A DNA stretch of 5,577 bases from positions 1-5,577 of the forward strand of contig DSAR01000245.1 of the NCBI GenBank assembly GCA_011046405.1, read 5' to 3'. This document shows positions 1-5,428 of this stretch, piece by piece (position 1 is the first letter of the stretch; each line of letters begins with the position of its first letter). Made by a program: the position numbers and the translations under genes. This stretch comes from Chloroflexota bacterium (GTDB lineage: Bacteria > Chloroflexota > Anaerolineae > B4-G1). The notes under the pieces were generated by a model. The model was given only the letters and a program-made list of their open reading frames with translations. It did no database searches and had not been told where the DNA came from.

Positions 1-1293
1 CGCATCACGCGCATCGACGGTCAACGTAGCGTAAGGGCTTTCCGGGGTGAAACGCGCCTCGGCCAAACCATATTTGCCGGTTTGCGCGTGCAACGTCTCG
101 TCCGGATCGTCGTGGAAAGTCACCGTCAGCGCGGCCTCAGCAGGCGTTCCGTCGGGATAACTCGCCATCACGTAGAGGATGTTCTCGACGCCGGGACGCG
201 GCTGCCCACCTTCGAGCACGGCGTTGATGACGAGCGCGCCCTGCGCCACCGGTAGCGAGCGCCGCCCAACTTCGGTGTGCTCAGCCAGGTCGGTGACGGC
301 GGCCTCGATGTAGAAGCGCGCGCCGCCACGCTCCAGCTCGCTGCCCGCGATGTAGTCCGGCAGGTCGAAGCTGAAGGTGAAGGCGCCGGTGTCGTCGGTC
401 GTCCCTTCCAACGTCACCGCGACGACGCGCTGGAAGTCGAAGGTGTAGCCTTCCAGCTTCACCGCGCCGCCAGCCACATCCTTGCCGAAGAAGTAGCGCG
501 CCGTCAGCGAACCTTCAACGCGGTCACCGGGACGGTAATACGCGCGGTCGGTGGTCAGCTTGACGTCGAATTTGGGGAGAACGTAATGTTCAACGGTGAC
601 AGTTTTCTCAGAGGATGTGTTGCCCAACGTTGCCGTGAGTTTGTACGCGCCGCTGTTGACCTCATCTGCCAGTTGGAAATCCACCGCCGCCACACCGTAC
701 TCGGACGCGGTGAGCTGCCGGCGGAAGACGGTGTTCCCCTTGCCGTCGGCGACCGTCACTTCGAGGGACTGCCCGGCGGCGGGGCGCATGTCGAACGCAC
801 CGAGGGCCAGCGCGCGGATGTGGATGATCTGCCCCGGCTGGTAAAGCGGCTTGTCGGTGGTCAGGAGGATGCGGTAATCACGCTCAATGGTCACGGCCTG
901 TTCCAGCGTGTCGGCGCCGAGGCTGGATTTCGTTTCAACGATGAGGGTTTGGCGTGGTTCAACGTCCTCTGGCACAACGAAGGCCACATCCACGTTGCCC
1001 GCCGCGTCGGTCGTTCCGCTGAAAAGCGCCTTCGCGCGCCCGCCGTCCGCCGGGCGTATCCGCACGTCGACTTCGGCGTTGGGCAACGGGCTGGCATCGC
1101 GGCTGTCGCGCACGACGACGCGTATCGCCGCCGTGCTGCCGGGGACGAGCGTGTTTTGTCCCAGCACGAGCGTTTCGTGCTGGCTGAGCGTTTCGGGGAG
1201 ATTTTCGTAATAGACCAGCAGACCGATCAATCCGCCGGTCAAAACGATAACAGCGATGATGAAACCGATAACGAAGCTTAGTTTTCGGGACAT
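1..1293 (-). CDS. Membrane-anchored alpha-2-macroglobulin family protein, N-terminal 431 residues (3' end outside window)
   Basis: The minus-strand frame is open for 431 codons from the ATG at 1293 to the window edge. The start is set by AAGGAGG seven bases upstream. Residues 5-29 form one hydrophobic segment after MSRK, so this is a signal anchor with the rest outside the membrane. About 40-138 is a beta-sandwich-like MG1/Ig-type stretch. The MG2 signature TDKPLYQPGQIIHIRALAL spans 146-164, MG3 begins at YVLPKFDVKL (237-246), and YFFGKDVAGG (267-276) matches the MG4 opening. From the family, such proteins are large protease traps or envelope guards that react through a CxEQ thioester near the middle of the chain; that region is not in the window, so trapping ability cannot be judged. 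The YVLPKF motif resembles animal A2M/complement proteins. The 105-bp gap to the NTPase gene shows no convincing promoter or terminator. Family assignment is firm; function is inference. Confidence 0.9.
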   Translation of the reverse strand, partial: MSRKLSFVIGFIIAVIVLTGGLIGLLVYYENLPETLSQHETLVLGQNTLVPGSTAAIRVVVRDSRDASPLPNAEVDVRIRPADGGRAKALFSGTTDAAGNVDVAFVVPEDVEPRQTLIVETKSSLGADTLEQAVTIERDYRILLTTDKPLYQPGQIIHIRALALGAFDMRPAAGQSLEVTVADGKGNTVFRRQLTASEYGVAAVDFQLADEVNSGAYKLTATLGNTSSEKTVTVEHYVLPKFDVKLTTDRAYYRPGDRVEGSLTARYFFGKDVAGGAVKLEGYTFDFQRVVAVTLEGTTDDTGAFTFSFDLPDYIAGSELERGGARFYIEAAVTDLAEHTEVGRRSLPVAQGALVINAVLEGGQPRPGVENILYVMASYPDGTPAEAALTVTFHDDPDETLHAQTGKYGLAEARFTPESPYATLTVDARDA

Positions 1294-1300
1294 CAGGGAG

Positions 1301-1307
1301 CCTCCTT
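1301..1307 (-). promoter_or_regulatory. Shine-Dalgarno of the alpha-2-macroglobulin gene
   Basis: AAGGAGG on the minus strand, seven bases before the ATG at 1293-1291. It is a near-perfect anti-16S match and fixes the start of a gene whose 3' end is not visible. Confidence 0.85.
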
Positions 1308-1398
1308 CTTCAAGTCAAGGTGAGATAAATACATGCCACAACAGCATAAGGAACAATCACAATAATATGACGTTTTCCAAAGGGGCGTGGTTCCACAC

Positions 1399-1974
1399 TC
1401 ATTCCAGCACATGCGTGTATCCATCTGCCTCTCTATTCAGCACAGCCTCCAGCATCGTCACGATCTGAGCGGAGAGTTCGTCCCGGTTATGAGCGTCCAC
1501 GGTGAAAATCGTCGTCGCCTCCGGCGGGAACCGACGCTGCAGTTGCTCCACCAACTCGGGCCGGACGACGACGAGCGCCAGGGCGAAGTCACCTTCACGC
1601 AGCAAGTCGAGCGCCGCCTGCCACCCCCCGCCGCGCTCGATCTCCAGCGGTCCCAGTTCATCCACCACCAGCAATTGACAGCCCCTCGCCAGCCGCAACA
1701 CCTCGTTGCCCCAGGCGATGGTCTCGGCGTCGAACAGGAACCGGCCCTGAATGACCGTGTGCGTGGAACGGTGATCTGCCGTCAGCGGGCGTCTCTCACC
1801 ACTTTGCACGCCGCTTTGCACGTCGACCACGTCCAGGACGCCGCCGGTGCGCTTGAGCGTCAACAACCCGTTGCAGGTGTAACCGGCAGCCCGGGCCAGG
1901 TCGACCGTCTTCTGGCACACCGTGCTTTTTCCCACGTTGCGCGCGCCGGTCAGGATCACGATGGACGGGCGCAT
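1399..1974 (-). CDS. THEP1-type P-loop nucleoside-triphosphatase (NTPase_1 / DUF265 family)
   Basis: A 191-residue cytosolic protein without signal peptide. The Walker A motif GARNVGKST occupies residues 10-18, right after a hydrophobic beta strand (IVIL). Walker B is LLVVDELGPLEIE at 101-113, with D105-E106; the DE(I/L)GP(M/L)E form is characteristic of THEP1-like NTPases, which are usually about 175-190 residues. Members studied in thermophiles hydrolyse NTPs broadly and slowly; the cellular role is unknown. The P-loop here has RN where many THEP1 proteins have PG. The ATG lies two bases after the TAA of the upstream propeller gene, with only a weak AG-rich stretch inside that gene's end as ribosome site, so translational coupling is likely. 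The C-terminal part (FTVDAHNRDEL, 157-167) resembles the family's closing strand and helix. Family confident; biological substrate not inferable. Confidence 0.88.
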   Translation of the reverse strand: MRPSIVILTGARNVGKSTVCQKTVDLARAAGYTCNGLLTLKRTGGVLDVVDVQSGVQSGERRPLTADHRSTHTVIQGRFLFDAETIAWGNEVLRLARGCQLLVVDELGPLEIERGGGWQAALDLLREGDFALALVVVRPELVEQLQRRFPPEATTIFTVDAHNRDELSAQIVTMLEAVLNREADGYTHVLE

Positions 1975-1976
1975 AT

Positions 1977-4175
1977 TTACCCGTCTGCCCCTTTCTCTTT
2001 CTCTTGACCCTCAAGGCCCGTGTGGGGCCGGTGCTCGGGCGGAATAGGACCGAAGGCCGCCTCGATCTCCTGGGGCGAGAAGACGTCCAGCATGCATTCC
2101 CACCAGGTGATATCGCCGGTGTTCAGGTATTCCCACCAGCGAACGTCTGGCCAGAAGTAACGCCAGCGCCATAGAGCCGGCACCCGCTCCCAGCCGTAAT
2201 CGCGGGCCAACGCGGTGAAGTCGACGTAATAACCGGTGGGGATGTGGAGTTTGAGTGCCCCGCCCTCGACCAGCGCCTGACCACCCTCCTGCCGGGCGTT
2301 CAAGTCCCAGATACCCTGGCGTAAAGGCTCTCCCATACTGCCATCCTGTACGGCGGTGCGGACGTAGACTCGCCAATAGGTGGTGTTCCCGACATCCTCT
2401 CGCGCCAGTTCGATCTGCGGCTGCCTCATACCGTAAGGCTCCTGATTCAATGAGAACGCCCGCCCACAGACGTGCCAGCTTTTGCGGGGATGACCCGAGG
2501 GCGGGGAGTGATTCATCGAAATCTGCACCCGATCCAGGTAAGCCAGATAATCCCAACCGGTCTCCTCGATCAGTTTTTGGCGCAGGGCGTTGAAACTCTC
2601 ATTCACCCGATCCGACAGAAATGGGCCGACGTCGTCCTTCGGGCGTGGCGTGGGTGTGGGTTTTTCCGGCGTCGGCGTCCCCTCCGTTTCCTCACCGACC
2701 TCATACTCATCGGCCTCCTCGTCCTCCTCAGCCTCCCTGGCTTCCCTGGTTGGGGTTGGGGTATTGCCCGGCGCCTGGAGCGCTTCGACGGTGACGTTGG
2801 GCAACGGAATCAGCTCGTAGGGCGGGCCCGCAGTGGCGGTGGGTTTCATCAATTCGATGTACAATGTCTCGCCCGGCGAATCCAATGGCGTGTTGTTCTG
2901 GGCCTGGGCGATGATGCGGGGCGAAAGGGCCACGCTGCTCCAGGCCAGATCATCCATAGGATCGGCGCTACTGTAGATTTCGTGGAAAAGCCCCCATCCG
3001 GCGACGCTGGCGGCGACGATGTGGCTCCATCCTCCCCGCTCGTAAACGTAGATGAAACTCTGGCTATCGGGGGACCACACAGGCGAGGTGCCCGCCCCAA
3101 ACAGCTCCGTCTGGGTATGATCGATCTCCATCGTGTCCCAATCGAAAGTGGCGATCTGTATCGAGGGGTTGCCGATGGGACCGCTGACGTAGGCGATTTG
3201 TTTGCCATTAGGCGCCCAAGCCGGCATATATTCATCCACATCGGGGCTGCGGGTGATATTGATCGCTCCTCCTGAGTCGTCGATCCGTTGGACGAAAATA
3301 TCCTTGGTCCCGCTGACGAACGTGGTGTAAGCCAGCGCCTGACTATCTGGAGACCAGGCCGGTTCATAATTAGGCGCAGCGTCGTCAGTGATGCGTCGCA
3401 ATTGCTGGCCGGTGGTGCTCATGACGTAGATGTCGAGATTGCCATGGCGATAGGTCTCGAACGCGATCCACTGCCCATCGGGTGACCAGGTGGGATTGGC
3501 ATCGTAGTGCGGATCGTGGGTCAGGCGGATCAGCACGCCGCTGAGCAGGTCCAGCAGATAGATATCCCAGTTGTTGGCTCGATTGGAGGCAAAGGCGACG
3601 TAGTTGCCGTCCGGCGACCAGGCCGGGCCTCGGTCATCAGATGGATCGTTGGTCAGGCGAATCAAACGCCGGTCGCTTTGGTTCAGGGCATACACGTCGG
3701 TGTTCCCGTTTCGCCGCAGGGTGAAGGCGATAGCGCCGCCGCTGCCGAATGGTGTGGGGCTGGGAGCAGGTGTAGCGGTGGAAGTGGGGCTGGGCGCTGG
3801 CGCTGTGGGAATGATGAACACCGGTTGGACAGGCTCCGGGGCCTGGATCGCTTGGTAGACGCCCACGAGCACGAAAGCCAGGACAATCACGTTGCCCAGG
3901 AGCAGGAAGATAAACGCCCTGAAATTGCGCGGTTTCAGGGTGATGGGGCGCCCCACTTCGTCGGGGTTGCACATCCACTTGAAAGCGTAGGCGGCGCGAT
4001 TCCACGTCCGCCGCCACAGGCTTTCCGACGTCCCTTCAGCCTCCGCCCCTATTCCCTCGCCGATGGGTTCTCCCGTTGGCAACTGACCATCTTCTGGTTC
4101 ATTTAACACGCAACCGTGGTCGCACGGTGTCGATAGACTTCTTCCATTCTCATTCAAATATTCATTACCAGACAT
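1977..4175 (-). CDS. Membrane-anchored TolB-type (PD40/WD40-like) beta-propeller protein with C-terminal M15-like domain
   Basis: A 732-residue protein from the ATG at 4175. Residues 1-86 are polar and end with basic residues, 87-109 form one transmembrane segment, and 116-146 are a Pro/Thr/Ser linker, so the bulk should lie outside the cell. Residues about 147-440 hold six propeller blades; the xPxWSPDG/S signature recurs at 184-190, 228-234, 272-278, 318-324 and 365-371, paired with R(L/I)T(N/H/D)D and (D)IY motifs. TolB-type blades are protein-interaction surfaces. A second linker, rich in TPTP and Glu/Asp (about 468-513), leads to a Trp-rich C-terminal domain (517-715). That domain contains SWHVCGRAFS, which fits the M15 peptidase signature SxHxxGxAxD except that Ser575 replaces the zinc-binding Asp, so it is probably non-catalytic. 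A TTG start ten codons upstream lies in repeat DNA and is not preferred. No clear Shine-Dalgarno precedes either start. Confidence 0.87.
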   Translation of the reverse strand: MSGNEYLNENGRSLSTPCDHGCVLNEPEDGQLPTGEPIGEGIGAEAEGTSESLWRRTWNRAAYAFKWMCNPDEVGRPITLKPRNFRAFIFLLLGNVIVLAFVLVGVYQAIQAPEPVQPVFIIPTAPAPSPTSTATPAPSPTPFGSGGAIAFTLRRNGNTDVYALNQSDRRLIRLTNDPSDDRGPAWSPDGNYVAFASNRANNWDIYLLDLLSGVLIRLTHDPHYDANPTWSPDGQWIAFETYRHGNLDIYVMSTTGQQLRRITDDAAPNYEPAWSPDSQALAYTTFVSGTKDIFVQRIDDSGGAINITRSPDVDEYMPAWAPNGKQIAYVSGPIGNPSIQIATFDWDTMEIDHTQTELFGAGTSPVWSPDSQSFIYVYERGGWSHIVAASVAGWGLFHEIYSSADPMDDLAWSSVALSPRIIAQAQNNTPLDSPGETLYIELMKPTATAGPPYELIPLPNVTVEALQAPGNTPTPTREAREAEEDEEADEYEVGEETEGTPTPEKPTPTPRPKDDVGPFLSDRVNESFNALRQKLIEETGWDYLAYLDRVQISMNHSPPSGHPRKSWHVCGRAFSLNQEPYGMRQPQIELAREDVGNTTYWRVYVRTAVQDGSMGEPLRQGIWDLNARQEGGQALVEGGALKLHIPTGYYVDFTALARDYGWERVPALWRWRYFWPDVRWWEYLNTGDITWWECMLDVFSPQEIEAAFGPIPPEHRPHTGLEGQEKEKGADG
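2031..2627 (-). other. Trp-rich C-terminal domain of the propeller protein, resembling a degenerate peptidase M15 fold
   Basis: Residues 517-715 of the propeller protein. What is seen: S566-x-H568-x-x-G571-x-A573-x-S575, then YYVDFTALARDYGWERVP (649-666), WRWRYFWPD (669-677) and two WWE triplets (680-682 and 691-693). What is known: M15 D-Ala-D-Ala peptidases bind zinc with H and D in SxHxxGxAxD and with a later His in an ExWH-like motif. Here the Asp position (codon at 2453-2451) is Ser and no WWH or PWH follows. Inference: a retained fold that binds peptidoglycan or another wall ligand without hydrolysis. An unrelated Chloroflexota-specific domain is the main alternative. Confidence 0.45.
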
Positions 4176-4221
4176 CTTTGGATCACGAATGACACGAATC
4201 GACAAATGACACGAATTTTAG

Positions 4222-4371
4222 CGGTTCTTTGGGATTTCGCATGGTCGCGGTGAGAGATTAGCCACGAATCCTTCGACTACGCTCAGGACAGGTTTGCACG
4301 AATCAACACGAAAAACCCAAAGATTAGTGACAATTCGTGTAATTCGTGGCAAAAAATTGACCGCTTGCTAA
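4222..4371. repeat. Dispersed ~150-bp palindromic repeat, copy A
   Basis: Matches copy B (5429-5577) over 150 alignment columns with five substitutions and one single-base gap. It carries no ORF. Its core is an imperfect hairpin: GCCACGAAT (4261-4269) and CACGAATCAACACGAA (4297-4312) face TTCGTGTAATTCGTGGC (4334-4350). A 27-bp segment at 4270-4296, flanked by CACGAAT on both sides (4263-4269 and 4297-4303), interrupts the left arm. The size, palindromic core and lack of coding capacity suggest a non-autonomous MITE-like or REP-like element. The mobilising enzyme is not visible. Confidence 0.85.
4270..4296. mobile_element. 27-bp nested insert in repeat copy A, flanked by 7-bp direct repeats
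   Basis: The insert begins CCTTCGACTACGCTCAGG and ends at the G of 4296. CACGAAT stands immediately before (4263-4269) and after it (4297-4303). Removing the insert and one CACGAAT restores a nearly continuous hairpin arm, which is how a target-site duplication behaves. The CTTCGACTACGCTCAGG-type sequence is, from memory, a very common short interspersed motif in many bacterial genomes. The same insert is present in copy B. Confidence 0.6.
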
Positions 4372-4398
4372 GCCGAGCATGCGAACTACCAGAGAGCC

Positions 4399-4450
4399 AA
4401 AAACCAAAGATTATTGGCAATTCGTGTCATTCGTGGCGAAAAATTGACCG
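4399..4450. repeat. Partial repeat, copy C (right half only)
   Basis: Aligns to 4311-4363 of copy A with four substitutions and one gap. It ends at 4450, the base directly next to the TGA stop (4453-4451) of the thioredoxin gene, so repeat DNA starts exactly where the coding sequence ends. The matching left half is missing or is represented by the half-units at 4184-4216. Confidence 0.75.
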
Positions 4451-5173
4451 TCATAGGAGTGCCTCCAATTTCTGTCGTAACACGTGGATGGGCTGAGCGC
4501 CGACGGCGCGATCGAGCACCTGGCCATCCTTGAAGAAGAGCAAGGTGGGCACGCTGCGCACCCCGTATCGCTGGGCCGTCGCCGGGTTGGCGTCGATGTC
4601 GAGCTTGGCGACGAGGGCCCGCCCGGCGAACTCCTGCGCCAGTTCCTCGACCACCGGCGCGACCATGCGGCACGGCCCGCACCACGCGGCCCAGAAGTCG
4701 AGCATCACCGGGACGCTGGCTTCCAAAACCCGCTGCTGGAACTCGGCGTCGGTCACGGTCAGGGGGTGCTCGGCGCCGGATGGCGCTTCTTCCCGCGCCG
4801 GTTTCTTGGAAGCGGGCTTGGGGCCGCGGCCGAGCAGATACTCGACCCAGGGGTGGAGCATGTCCACCGTCGGCAGACCCCGGGCCCGGGCGATTAGATT
4901 CCCCTCGCTGAAGAAGAGGAACTGGGGCAGGCTATTGACGTTGTACTGCGCACGGGCCTGGGGCGCGTCGTTCACATCGAGCTTGACCACCAGGATTTCT
5001 CCCACGTATTGTCGGGCCGTCTCCTCCAACACCTGGTTGAGTTGCTGGCGCGGCGTCGTCTCGGGCGACCAGAAGACGGCCACGACCGGCAACGTGATGG
5101 GCAGGGCTGGCCGTAGGACCACGCGTTCGAAACTGGCGTCGTTGGCGGTGATGGGGGTATCGTATTGGACCAT
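4451..5173 (-). CDS. Tandem-thioredoxin protein: redox-dead N domain fused to canonical CGPC thioredoxin
   Basis: 240 residues, starting at the ATG at 5173 with AGGAGG seven bases upstream and no signal peptide, so probably cytosolic. Domain 1 (about 1-115) keeps the thioredoxin layout (VVAVFW at 30-35, LVVKLDVNDAP at 61-71, cis-Pro motif SLP at 81-83, FLFFSEG at 85-91) but has SPETTPR where the active site should be, so CGPC becomes TTPR and both cysteines are lost. A charged Ala/Pro/Lys linker covers 116-136. Domain 2 (137-240) is canonical: FWAAWCGPCR with C165 and C168, LVAKLDIDANP, SVPTLLFFKDG with cis-Pro209. Domain 2 should reduce disulfides of client proteins using thioredoxin reductase. 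Domain 1 probably has a substrate-binding or structural role, like the inactive domains of PDI or the co-chaperone CnoX; this is inference. The gene stands alone between repeats, with its own promoter. Confidence 0.92.
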   Translation of the reverse strand: MVQYDTPITANDASFERVVLRPALPITLPVVAVFWSPETTPRQQLNQVLEETARQYVGEILVVKLDVNDAPQARAQYNVNSLPQFLFFSEGNLIARARGLPTVDMLHPWVEYLLGRGPKPASKKPAREEAPSGAEHPLTVTDAEFQQRVLEASVPVMLDFWAAWCGPCRMVAPVVEELAQEFAGRALVAKLDIDANPATAQRYGVRSVPTLLFFKDGQVLDRAVGAQPIHVLRQKLEALL

Positions 5174-5180
5174 CGGGTAG

Positions 5181-5186
5181 CCTCCT
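5181..5186 (-). promoter_or_regulatory. Shine-Dalgarno of the tandem-thioredoxin gene
   Basis: AGGAGG on the minus strand, seven bases before the ATG at 5173-5171. It selects this start and sits four bases downstream of the 8-bp repeat array. Confidence 0.85.
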
Positions 5187-5190
5187 GGGG

Positions 5191-5246
5191 TTGGTGTATT
5201 GGTAAATTGGTATGTTGGTAAATTGGTATATCGGTGTGTTGGTGTA
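5191..5246. repeat. Seven tandem 8-bp units in the thioredoxin leader
   Basis: On the plus strand the units read TTGGTGTA, TTGGTAAA, TTGGTATG, TTGGTAAA, TTGGTATA, TCGGTGTG, TTGGTGTA: seven consecutive 8-mers without an indel. On the transcribed minus strand this is an A/C/T leader of the ACCAATTT type with a single G, between the -10 box and the Shine-Dalgarno. Such a leader cannot fold well and should leave the ribosome site open. Copy number may vary by slippage. Confidence 0.85.
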
Positions 5247-5274
5247 ATTATAGCGCTTTAGGGAGACTTGACAA
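5247..5274 (-). promoter_or_regulatory. Sigma70-type promoter for the thioredoxin gene
   Basis: Read leftward: -35 TTGTCA (5274-5269, one mismatch to TTGACA), 16-bp spacer, -10 TATAAT (5252-5247, perfect). The predicted start is an A near 5240, giving a leader of about 65 bases that contains nearly the whole 8-bp array. Its -35 shares five bases with the -35 of the rightward promoter. Confidence 0.7.
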
Positions 5275-5295
5275 CCCGTTGCTTTTCACTATAAT
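5268..5295 (+). promoter_or_regulatory. Consensus sigma70 promoter firing rightward
   Basis: TTGACA (5268-5273), 16-bp spacer, TATAAT (5290-5295); both hexamers are perfect. The predicted start is near 5302, followed by a leader of about 19 bases, an AAGGAG site and an ATG. Nothing longer than a 31-codon ORF follows before repeat copy B, so the product is either a small peptide or an RNA that continues into the repeat. Confidence 0.75.
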
Positions 5296-5310
5296 GCGGC
5301 CATCTTTTGA

Positions 5311-5316
5311 AAGGAG
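5311..5316 (+). promoter_or_regulatory. Shine-Dalgarno of the 31-codon ORF
   Basis: AAGGAG, four bases before the ATG at 5321 and ten before a second in-frame ATG at 5327. The first spacing is short and the second slightly long, so either start is possible. Confidence 0.5.
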
Positions 5317-5320
5317 CGGA

Positions 5321-5416
5321 ATGCGCATGGTAAAGCATATGATTCCCGCAGCACTGATTCCAAGTAGCGTATCTGTGCTTGCCTTGTCGCATTGCGCCTC
5401 TTTGTCGAATCCTTGA
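5321..5416 (+). CDS. Small hydrophobic peptide ORF (31 codons), possibly a truncated signal-peptide remnant
   Basis: Not a recognised family. The ORF runs from the ATG at 5321 to the TGA at 5414-5416; a second ATG at 5327 would give 29 residues. The product has a short basic start (MRMVKH), a hydrophobic middle (MIPAALIPSSVSVLAL) and a single Cys at residue 25 (LSHC). That is the shape of a bacterial secretion signal, or loosely of a lipoprotein signal. Support comes from context: a perfect-consensus promoter and a Shine-Dalgarno stand in the right order upstream. Against it are the length and the lack of a homologue I can name. Repeat copy B begins 12 bp after the stop, so the ORF may be the 5' stub of a longer gene cut by repeat insertion, or the promoter may serve a small RNA. 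Confidence 0.4.
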   Translation: MRMVKHMIPAALIPSSVSVLALSHCASLSNP

Positions 5417-5428
5417 CGTTAATTAACT

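Larger units (their letters stand above)
4184..4435. repeat. 16-bp perfect inverted repeat enclosing the intergenic repeat cluster
   Basis: CACGAATGACACGAAT at 4184-4199 is the exact reverse complement of ATTCGTGTCATTCGTG at 4420-4435. The two arms lie about 220 bp apart and enclose repeat copy A entirely. The match stops at both ends of the 16 bases. The pair reads as the ends of an older palindromic element split by copy A, although two independent half-elements would look similar. A further half-unit (TGACACGAAT, 4207-4216) lies just inside the left arm. Confidence 0.75.

Noticed and set aside
277..1281. 334-codon plus-strand reading frame
   Set aside because: It is the complement of the alpha-2-macroglobulin frame. 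Its translation shows no family motif, while the minus strand shows MG2-MG4 signatures and a good ribosome site.
1294..1398. Promoter or terminator between the NTPase and alpha-2-macroglobulin genes
   Set aside because: TATTAT and TGTATTTAT could be -10 boxes, but no acceptable -35 lies at the right distance. The small GTGG/CCAC stem has a two-base loop and no T-run.
1387..2007. 206-codon plus-strand reading frame over the NTPase gene
   Set aside because: The minus strand carries intact Walker A and B motifs; the plus-strand product is Arg/Gln/His-rich and featureless, typical of antisense frames in GC-rich DNA.
2472..3275. 267-codon plus-strand frame opposite the propeller gene
   Set aside because: The propeller repeats on the minus strand explain this DNA. 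The apparent hydrophobic run on the plus strand is the complement of the acidic linker.
4203..4205. TTG start ten codons upstream for the propeller protein
   Set aside because: The extra residues are encoded by repeat half-units, there is no Shine-Dalgarno, and an ATG follows at 4175.
4222..4450. Rho-independent terminator for the thioredoxin gene
   Set aside because: The hairpins are AT-rich with long loops, and the T-runs on the minus strand precede the stems rather than follow them.
4530..5180. 216-codon plus-strand frame opposite the thioredoxin gene
   Set aside because: The minus strand has two thioredoxin domains with CGPC and cis-Pro. The plus frame is Ser/Thr/Arg-rich without any motif.
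5191..5246. CRISPR-like array
   Set aside because: The units are 8 bp, contiguous and without spacers; this is a simple tandem repeat.
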